This document shows, in pieces, positions 5,189-10,287 of a stretch of 10,287 nucleotides of DNA. The notes below the pieces were generated by a model, which was not told the DNA's origin, searched no databases, and worked only from the letters and a program-made list of their open reading frames with translations. Position numbers and translations under genes: made by a program. Numbering within the stretch: the stretch's first letter is position 1; every line of letters begins with the position of its first letter. Origin of the DNA: Myxococcales bacterium (GTDB taxonomy: Bacteria; Myxococcota_A; UBA9042; PHBI01; JAAZYN01); the NCBI GenBank assembly GCA_014239625.1, contig JAAZYN010000080.1:1-10287 (forward strand). The letters run 5' to 3'.

Positions 5189-6541
5189 ATGACCGGCAAG
5201 CGTTCCTCAGAGTTGCCGACCCGAGTATGGGTCATCGTAGCCGCTTTAACGGCCATGGGGGCTTGTGAGCGGAGCATACAGCCGAGCGAGGCGGTGAGCC
5301 CGCCGACTGCCAGGGTTGGAGCGCCAAGCACGGGCGACGATCATGCCACGGGCGACGATCGTGCCACGGGCGAGACACAGGCTCAGGGGGACGCGTCGAC
5401 GTACCGACCTGCGAGCTCCAAGCGCAGGCGACGCCACTCCGAGGGCCGGGCGAAGGACGAAGCGACGCCCACACCGCAGAAACGTTCAGCATACGCCAGC
5501 GCCATGATCGCGGGTGACTCCGCGCTCTACTCAGGCCGCTTTGACACGGCCCGGCTCGAGTTCCTCCGCGCCATGGAGGAGCGTCCGGGGAAGACCGCGC
5601 CGGCCCTGGGCGCGTTGCGCGCGCTCCGGGAGAAGGGGCGCGGCGAAGAGCGCGCAGGCGTCATCCGCACGATCCGAAAAAAACTCGACGCGCTCCGAGC
5701 GCAACCAGAGACCATCGGGGCGGCACATCTCCTGTCGGCGCGCATGGCGATCGCCCTGGGCCAGCCTGGAGAGGCCATGGACAGCGCGACCATGGCGGTG
5801 GAGCTGCTGCCGACGCTGGGCGTCGCCTGGCGTGTTCGCGGGGAGGCTGCGATGGTCGCCGAGGACTGGAGCGGCGCGGTCCACTCCCTGCGGAGAGCGG
5901 CGGAGCTCGGTTTGCAGGCGAAGGCCGGCACCTGGGAGAGGATGGCCGATGCGCTCGATGAGCTCGGCCAGCTGGAGGACGCCGAAGCGGCGGCACGAAG
6001 AGCCGTGGACTTGACCGGCTCGGATCCCAACGCCCAGCGCAAACGCCTGAACCTGCTGGCGGTGGTGCTCAAACGTCGCTCCAAGCTCGACGAAGCCAGC
6101 GAGACGGTGAAGGTCGCGTTGGCCCTGGGCAGAGATGATCCCATGGTGCTCCACAACGCCGCCACCATCGCCGAGGCCCGGGGCGCGACGGAGGTGGCGC
6201 TGAGCACCTACTCGAAGTCCCTCCAAGCAGCGCCCCTTCCCATGACCCATTGGCGGCGCGGGCGCCTGCTGCTCCTCAACGACCGCCCGAACGATGCGCT
6301 GCTTCACTTCAAGGCTGCGGCCGCCCATCCGACACGGTGGACCTGGCCCGCTTCGACGATCCACTGGCCCGCCTACGACGTGGCCAAGCTATACGCGCGG
6401 GCGGGACGGCACGAGGTCGCCCTGGGGTGGTTCCAGGACGCATCTCGCCTGGCGCTGCTGCCGAGCGACCAGCAGGACATTCGCAGCTGGATTCGCTACA
6501 CCCGCGCCGAACAAAGACGGATGAACAAAGCACGTCCGTGA
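5189..6541 (+). CDS. Probable TPR lipoprotein
   Basis: The 450-residue product begins with a lipoprotein-type signal: basic residues at 4-5 and 12, a hydrophobic run at 13-23, and a lipobox-like AMGAC with Cys 26 as the likely lipidated residue. Met at -3 is atypical, so lipidation is probable rather than certain. Residues ~27-105 are polar and low-complexity, with a TGDDHA/TGDDRA/TGETQA repeat and a basic SSKRRRRHSEGR stretch, probably a flexible tether. Residues ~100-440 are TPR-like helical pairs (for example YSGRFDTARLEFLRAMEERP, LGQLEDAEAAARRAVDLTGSD, LYARAGRHEVALGWFQDASR), a scaffold for protein contacts in the periplasm. It is divergent from the other TPR gene and lies 40 bp ahead of the MlaC-like gene on the same strand, so the three rightward genes could form one operon. 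No specific function is recognised. Confidence 0.82.
   Translation: MTGKRSSELPTRVWVIVAALTAMGACERSIQPSEAVSPPTARVGAPSTGDDHATGDDRATGETQAQGDASTYRPASSKRRRRHSEGRAKDEATPTPQKRSAYASAMIAGDSALYSGRFDTARLEFLRAMEERPGKTAPALGALRALREKGRGEERAGVIRTIRKKLDALRAQPETIGAAHLLSARMAIALGQPGEAMDSATMAVELLPTLGVAWRVRGEAAMVAEDWSGAVHSLRRAAELGLQAKAGTWERMADALDELGQLEDAEAAARRAVDLTGSDPNAQRKRLNLLAVVLKRRSKLDEASETVKVALALGRDDPMVLHNAATIAEARGATEVALSTYSKSLQAAPLPMTHWRRGRLLLLNDRPNDALLHFKAAAAHPTRWTWPASTIHWPAYDVAKLYARAGRHEVALGWFQDASRLALLPSDQQDIRSWIRYTRAEQRRMNKARP
5330..5373 (+). repeat. 18-bp in-frame tandem repeat in the TPR lipoprotein gene
   Basis: The 18-bp unit beginning ACGGGCGACGATC and ending TGCC is present twice (5330-5347 and 5348-5365) with one base difference, and a third partial copy follows. 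Because 18 is a multiple of three it encodes a six-residue repeat (TGDDHA, TGDDRA, then diverged TGETQA) in the flexible linker after the signal peptide. Unit gain or loss would only change tether length without shifting the frame. Confidence 0.75.
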
Positions 6542-6581
6542 GACGTCACCTCGCCATCACCTCGGTCCACGCTGGACAGTC

Positions 6582-7262
6582 ATGCTCTCCTCACTTCTTA
6601 CTGCACTCATCGTCAGCGTCAGCGTCAGCGCCCGGCCCGCGCCGACTCCACAACGCGCGGTCAAGCGGAGCTGCCCCGAGGACCCGCAGGGCCCCGCCAA
6701 AGCCGCTCAGCACGCGTACCGCCAGCTGGTGAGAGAGTATGCGGACACCCTCCCGGGCCCCGGTGGCAAGACCCATCGGGAGCGCCGCGTGGAGGAGATC
6801 ATCGGTCAGTCGCTGGATGTCCGCTCGTTCTCCAGACGCACCTTGGCGCGGGCGTGGGAAAAGGCCAGCCCGGAGCAACGCGCCGCGTGGACGGGCACCC
6901 TCGGGACCATGCTGCACAGGAAATACCGCAGCCGACTAAAGGCTCCCCACCGCCACCGGCTGATCACGGGCCAGGTCACCATCAAATGCCGGGACGCGAC
7001 CGTGGTCGGGAGGCTGGTCAGATCCGGTGCGCCCCGCTCCAGAGGAGGTAATGCGGTCGCGTTGCGGATGAGCCATGACGTCTCCGGCTGGCGCATCTAT
7101 GATGTCGCCATCGACGGAACGAGCCTGCTGGCGACGTGGCGCCACCGGTTTCGACGTTTCTATAGGGCTGGAGGCCTCCGATCGGTGCAAGCACAGCTCG
7201 CCAAGCTCGCTCGACGATACCCGTGCAAGACGGCGGCGTGCAGACGGTTCGCCGCGCCGTGA
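6582..7262 (+). CDS. MlaC/Ttg2D-like phospholipid-binding periplasmic protein
   Basis: The 226-residue product resembles MlaC (Ttg2D), the periplasmic carrier that moves phospholipids between the outer-membrane MlaA complex and the inner-membrane MlaFEDB transporter. Family features in order: an N-terminal hydrophobic signal (residues 2-16), VEEIIGQSLDVRSFSRRTLARAWEKASPEQRAAW (70-103, the helical entry region), a Leu/Tyr-rich helix up to RKYRSRLK, strands around TIKCRDATVVGRLV, and the conserved GWRIYDVAIDGTSLLATWRHRF (169-190) followed by GGL. The length is normal. The h-region is short, and its VSVSVS segment comes from a (GTCAGC)3 hexanucleotide repeat (6612-6629). Cysteines at 31, 136, 215 and 220 are unusual for MlaC and could form disulfides. 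No MlaA, MlaD, MlaE or MlaF gene is nearby; instead the stop overlaps the start of a dehydrogenase gene. The family call is fairly strong, the cargo is unknown. Confidence 0.82.
   Translation: MLSSLLTALIVSVSVSARPAPTPQRAVKRSCPEDPQGPAKAAQHAYRQLVREYADTLPGPGGKTHRERRVEEIIGQSLDVRSFSRRTLARAWEKASPEQRAAWTGTLGTMLHRKYRSRLKAPHRHRLITGQVTIKCRDATVVGRLVRSGAPRSRGGNAVALRMSHDVSGWRIYDVAIDGTSLLATWRHRFRRFYRAGGLRSVQAQLAKLARRYPCKTAACRRFAAP
6612..6629 (+). repeat. Hexanucleotide repeat (GTCAGC)3 in a signal-peptide coding region
   Basis: Three perfect copies of GTCAGC encode the Val-Ser repeat in the hydrophobic core of the MlaC-like signal peptide. The tract is short and stays in frame on unit change, but loss of a unit would shorten an already short signal core. 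Confidence 0.6.
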
Positions 7263-8230
7263 CAGACGCCGAACGAATCCTGGTCACCGGCGCCTCCGGC
7301 TTTGTAGGGAGCGCGCTGACTCAGCGGCTGGTCGCCCAGGGGCGACAGGTCCACGCCACCGACCTCCGAGCCGGCGCGGTGCCCACCGTCGGATTGGACG
7401 TCACAGACGCCGCCGCGGTCCTCGCCCTGTTCGAGCGTGTGCGGCCCGGAGTCGTGGTGCACAGCGCCGCCATGGTCGACGACCGGGGCGCGCGGGAGAC
7501 GTTTCAGCGGGTCAACGTGGGCGGCACCCAGAACGTGCTGAGCGCCGCGGCAATTACCGGGGTGCAGCGCGTCGTCCACATCTCCTCGATCGCGGCGCTG
7601 GGTTTTGACCCGGGCCCCGACGCCGACGAACAGACCCCTCTGGATCTGACCACCGGATCGCCGTACTTCGACACCAAGGCCGCGTCCGAGAAGCTGGTCC
7701 ACGACGCGCACGCCGCGGGCCGCGTGCCGGCCGTCATCGTCAGACCCGGCGACGTCTGGGGCCCGGCCAGCGTGCAATGGGTGCATCGCCCGGTGGAGAT
7801 GATGCGCCGCCGCATGCCGGTGCTCATCGGTGGTGGCGTCGGGCGCATCGCCCATTGCTGGATCGACAACCTCATCGACGGCATCATCCTCGCGATCGAC
7901 ACGCCAGGGGCTTCCGGCGGAACGTTCGCGTTCCACGACGGCTCCACGGACACCGAGTTCCGGCGTTACCTCGAGTGTCTCGCAGACGCCGCGCGCGTCC
8001 GCCGACCCACACGGTCTCTCCCCCCCTCCGTTGCGCTCGCCATCGCTGCGGCGGGGGAGGTGGCGCACCGGGTGGCGGGGATCGAGCCGATGATGACGCG
8101 AGGTGCGGTGCACTACGTGTCGCGGCGCGCGACATACTCGTTGAAGGCGAGCGAAGAGGTGCTGGGATATCGGCCGAGCGTCGATCTGAACTCCGGGATG
8201 ATGCAGTTGGCGGCCGTCTTCAAGCGCTGA
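7259..8230 (+). CDS. NAD(P)-dependent extended SDR (3-beta-HSD / epimerase-like)
   Basis: The product is an extended short-chain dehydrogenase/reductase. From the chosen start the Rossmann glycine motif TGASGFVG lies at residues 10-17, the HSAA strand end at 68-71, the catalytic Ser region HISSIAALG at about 107-115, and the catalytic pair YFDTK (Tyr136, Lys140). RPGDVWGP, a substrate-domain marker, and the segment with GRIAHCWIDNLIDGIILAID are typical of the 3-beta-hydroxysteroid dehydrogenase/NSDHL-like branch. It likely oxidises or epimerises a hydroxyl on a sterol, isoprenoid or sugar-nucleotide substrate; which one cannot be read from sequence. I chose GTG at 7259 because it overlaps the TGA of the MlaC-like gene (GTGA), a classic coupled arrangement, and places the fold just after the start. 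In-frame GTGs at 7223 and 7238 are alternatives. The product is about 323 residues, normal for the family. Co-translation with an MlaC-like protein hints at a lipid substrate. Confidence 0.88.
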   Translation: MTDAERILVTGASGFVGSALTQRLVAQGRQVHATDLRAGAVPTVGLDVTDAAAVLALFERVRPGVVVHSAAMVDDRGARETFQRVNVGGTQNVLSAAAITGVQRVVHISSIAALGFDPGPDADEQTPLDLTTGSPYFDTKAASEKLVHDAHAAGRVPAVIVRPGDVWGPASVQWVHRPVEMMRRRMPVLIGGGVGRIAHCWIDNLIDGIILAIDTPGASGGTFAFHDGSTDTEFRRYLECLADAARVRRPTRSLPPSVALAIAAAGEVAHRVAGIEPMMTRGAVHYVSRRATYSLKASEEVLGYRPSVDLNSGMMQLAAVFKR

Positions 8231-8231
8231 G

Positions 8232-8810
8232 TCACGGACCTGCGGAGTCATCCTTCAATCCGTAGACGAACCGCATGCCCTTCGAAGGACGCAGGTCCCA
8301 GTCGAAAAAACACAAGAGCATCACCGTGTTCTCATCCTTCTTCGACATGGGACTCAGCACATCGCACGGATAGCTACTGCCGCTGTCGTTGTCGAAGGCC
8401 CCCTCGGGCTCGACCTTGTCGATCATGACGAGGACCCGGTTTTTGAACAAACAACGCACCTCACCGGTGAGCACGGCGCTCATCGTCTTGCCGTCCACGT
8501 CGCCACGGAGGGTTTCGGCGAACCTGGTGCCGGTGATCCTGAGCTCGTCGCTGAAGTTGGTCAGCCGGCTGCGCCCCATGAAGGTCCACGACCCTTGCAG
8601 CTCTCCGTAGCCCTGAGGGCATGGGTTCTTCAGAGCCAGCGCCTTGTACTCCGCTCTCAGCGCAGCCACGACGGCGTCGGCTTCTTCTCCCGGATCCGCC
8701 GGCGGAGCCGCCGCCTGGGTGGCGCACCCGACCCACAGGAGGGCACCTGCCACGAGCGCGGTGAGACGGGGCAGGGACGCCCCCCGGCCGAACACGCCTG
8801 TGGGCATCAT
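8232..8810 (-). CDS. Small lipoprotein of unknown function
   Basis: The 192-residue product starts at the ATG at 8810, which overlaps the stop of the PlsB-like gene (ATGA) and has GGAG six bases upstream. The frame stays open further upstream, but that part is only an antiparallel-frame reading of the PlsB-like gene. The N-terminus has a signal with a hydrophobic core at residues 14-28 and LLWVGC, putting a lipidated Cys at 29; Trp at -3 is unusual. After a Pro/Ala/Asp spacer, the rest is mostly beta-strand (GSWTFMGRSRLTNFSDELRI, RGDVDGKTMSAVLTGEVRC, NRVLVMIDKVEPEG), with cysteines in CPQGYGELQGSW, VRCLF, YPCDV and LLCFF. A lipocalin-like or other small barrel is conceivable, but I recognise no family. 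Translational coupling to the PlsB-like gene suggests a shared role in the envelope. Confidence 0.8.
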   Translation of the reverse strand: MMPTGVFGRGASLPRLTALVAGALLWVGCATQAAAPPADPGEEADAVVAALRAEYKALALKNPCPQGYGELQGSWTFMGRSRLTNFSDELRITGTRFAETLRGDVDGKTMSAVLTGEVRCLFKNRVLVMIDKVEPEGAFDNDSGSSYPCDVLSPMSKKDENTVMLLCFFDWDLRPSKGMRFVYGLKDDSAGP

Positions 8811-10273
8811 CCGACGCTCCAAGGGACCGTGAAGAAGCGGCGGAGCCCACTGGAGAGCTCCTCCAGCGCGTGAGGGTTCTCGACCGCCTCTCGCCCCAGC
8901 GACAGCGTCGTGTCCCGACCTTTGGAGGTACGCCGCCCCAGCTCGAGCTCGCAAAAGCGCGCCAACGCGTTTTTGAACGTCACCGTGTTTCCGGCCTCGG
9001 GGCAACTGATCCGACCCTCCTCGTAAGCCAACCGTGCAGATTTCTGCACCTGCCGGATGAACTCCTTTTCCGGCGTCGCCTCTTTGAGCTCGTCGAGAGC
9101 GCGCGCCATCAACCAATAACTCTCGATCCATGGCTCGATCACGCGATGTAACAACAGGAGGGTCGGCTGTGACCGGGGCTCGACCACCAGGGTGCGCTCC
9201 CCGTCCGGCCCCAACGCCTCGGTGACGAAGCCGGTGGCCCGGCCCCGCTGCAACACGGTCTCGAAGCGGGCGTCGAAGCCCAGGCTCGACTCGTACACGA
9301 ACTCGTGCTTGAACATCTCGCTGAGCAACCGGGCGTCTTCGCGCACCACGGCGACCTCCGCCCTGCCGCCGTCCATGTTGGCGCGAGCGGCGGCCGCGAG
9401 GATGGCCTCGTCGACGAAGAGATGCACGATGTTGTTCTTGTAATAGTCGAGGCTGATCCGACGCTTGGGGATCGGGGTGTAGATGATGTCCGCGTCGGTC
9501 TCCTCCGCCGGCTCGCTCGCGAACGAGTGGCGCTGCACCTGTTTTTTCTGGATGAAATGGGTCAACGCTTCGTCGACAGCCTCGACCACCGCCCGGCCCC
9601 GAGCGATCGCCAGCGGTGACTGTTCGCCCAGGGAGGCGGCGTGGTCACGCAACCCCGCCTCGCGCATCTCGTGCATCGCCGTCGCGACCTCCTGCCGACG
9701 GATCTTCAGCGCGTGCTGCAGTGACTTGGACAAGGGCGCGTTCTTCAGCCCGGCCATCTCGAGGACGAACCCGACCCGCGCGAGCAGACGCTCGCGCCGC
9801 AGGCCCCGCTGCGGGTGGATGAGCAGCGCCATGGCGACGGCGGCGCTCGGCGTCACCAGCGCGACGCTGTTGATACCGCGCATCACCCGGTAGGCCAGCC
9901 GCCGGACGAACCGGTCGTGGTGCTCCGGCGGACGCTCCGGGGTCAGCTCGGCCTCATCCAGAGCGTCGCGGCACGAGAACGGCTCACCGAAATTCACGTA
10001 CAGGCGACCGTAGCGCGACCACAGCACTTTGGTGGTGCGCAGCAGCTGCGTGATGTTCTCCTTCTTTTTGGCCTCGCCCGCCAGCTCGCGCGAGTACGCG
10101 CGCTCCTCGATGATCTGCTCGTAGCCGACGTAGATGGGCACGAAGTGAACGTCCGGAGCCGCCCCACTCTCGATCGCGTCGACGACGCGGCGGAGCATCC
10201 CGATCAAGCGAATATCGTCAAGTTCGTTCATGCGAGAGGGGTAAACGCGGAGCCGGGCAGAATTCCAACCCAC
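8807..10273 (-). CDS. PlsB/GPAM-like acyltransferase C-terminal half, lacking the catalytic blocks
   Basis: The 488-residue product aligns by eye with the part of glycerol-3-phosphate acyltransferase (PlsB/GPAM) that begins at acyltransferase block IV: FVPIYVGYEQIIEERAYSREL (from ~residue 44), GEAKKKENITQLLRT, YGRLYVNFGEPFS, then LAYRVMRGINSVALVTPSAAVAMALL and the C-terminal helical region to PWSVG. The full enzyme acylates the sn-1 position of glycerol-3-phosphate at the inner membrane. Here the catalytic block I (HxxxxD), block II and block III (EGxRSRTGK) are absent. Where block III should be, the sequence reads PSRMNELDDIRLIGML. The frame is closed upstream by TAA at 10279-10277, so the missing half cannot join in frame within the window. 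Possible starts are GTG at 10273 and ATG at 10231; neither has a clear ribosome site. It is either a 5'-truncated or frameshifted gene, or a catalytically dead paralogue. It is coupled to the downstream lipoprotein gene. Confidence 0.85.
   Translation of the reverse strand: MGWNSARLRVYPSRMNELDDIRLIGMLRRVVDAIESGAAPDVHFVPIYVGYEQIIEERAYSRELAGEAKKKENITQLLRTTKVLWSRYGRLYVNFGEPFSCRDALDEAELTPERPPEHHDRFVRRLAYRVMRGINSVALVTPSAAVAMALLIHPQRGLRRERLLARVGFVLEMAGLKNAPLSKSLQHALKIRRQEVATAMHEMREAGLRDHAASLGEQSPLAIARGRAVVEAVDEALTHFIQKKQVQRHSFASEPAEETDADIIYTPIPKRRISLDYYKNNIVHLFVDEAILAAAARANMDGGRAEVAVVREDARLLSEMFKHEFVYESSLGFDARFETVLQRGRATGFVTEALGPDGERTLVVEPRSQPTLLLLHRVIEPWIESYWLMARALDELKEATPEKEFIRQVQKSARLAYEEGRISCPEAGNTVTFKNALARFCELELGRRTSKGRDTTLSLGREAVENPHALEELSSGLRRFFTVPWSVG
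8817..8820 (-). promoter_or_regulatory. Ribosome binding site fixing the lipoprotein start
   Basis: GGAG on the minus strand lies six bases before the first of two consecutive ATG codons (8810-8808 and 8807-8805), inside the last codons of the PlsB-like gene. It supports the start at 8810 and reinitiation after the upstream stop. Confidence 0.55.
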
Positions 10274-10287
10274 AGTTTAATGGTTTA

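Noticed and set aside
8811..9131. Upstream extension of the lipoprotein frame to 9131
   Set aside because: The added residues are an alternative-frame reading of the PlsB-like gene, and the signal peptide and ribosome site place the start at 8810.
10218..10287. Alternative minus-strand frame entering from the right edge and ending at TGA 10220-10218, possibly the missing PlsB half
   Set aside because: Its 22 residues do not resemble PlsB block III and its codons are A/T-rich at third positions, unlike neighbouring genes.

Overview
The window is about 10.3 kb of GC-rich DNA that reads like a Gram-negative member of the Myxococcota (Deltaproteobacteria in the older scheme). The reasons are strong G/C preference at third codon positions with long antisense shadow ORFs, several exported or lipid-anchored proteins with no obvious named family, two TPR proteins, a -24/-12 (sigma-54) promoter, and an outer-membrane-type protein that resembles a myxobacterial family. 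The placement is inference. No rRNA, tRNA, CRISPR array, insertion sequence or integrase was found.

Left part (1-1331). A gene-free stretch is followed by one minus-strand gene for a contractile-tail tube protein (T4 gp19 / Afp1 / Pvc1 type). It is a self-contained unit: a near-consensus sigma-54 promoter about 160 bp upstream, a strong Shine-Dalgarno site with U-rich leader tracts, and an intrinsic terminator just after the stop. No sheath, baseplate, spike or ATPase gene is visible, so within this window the tube gene is an orphan. The 490-bp upstream region also holds a cluster of CTGGGG/CCCCAG hexamers at distances typical of sigma-54 enhancers.

Centre (1332-6541). A plus-strand outer-membrane beta-barrel candidate converges on a minus-strand pair: a 596-residue TPR protein whose N-terminal domain resembles a degenerate NTPase, and a short alkyltransferase-like (ATL) DNA-lesion-binding protein that begins 7 bases after the TPR gene ends. 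A second TPR protein, a probable lipoprotein, is divergent from the first, with only 56 bp between the two start codons.

Right part (6582-10273). An MlaC-like phospholipid-binding protein and an extended short-chain dehydrogenase are translationally coupled on the plus strand. They run head-on into a minus-strand coupled pair: a PlsB-like protein that holds only the C-terminal half of glycerol-3-phosphate acyltransferase, and an unrecognised lipoprotein. The two convergent stop codons are one base apart. MlaC, the SDR and PlsB together suggest a lipid or envelope theme, but the genes lie in two opposing operons and a shared pathway is only inferred.

The best candidates for something undescribed are the sigma-54-controlled orphan tail-tube gene with its hexamer cluster, and the PlsB-like protein without its catalytic N-terminal half.
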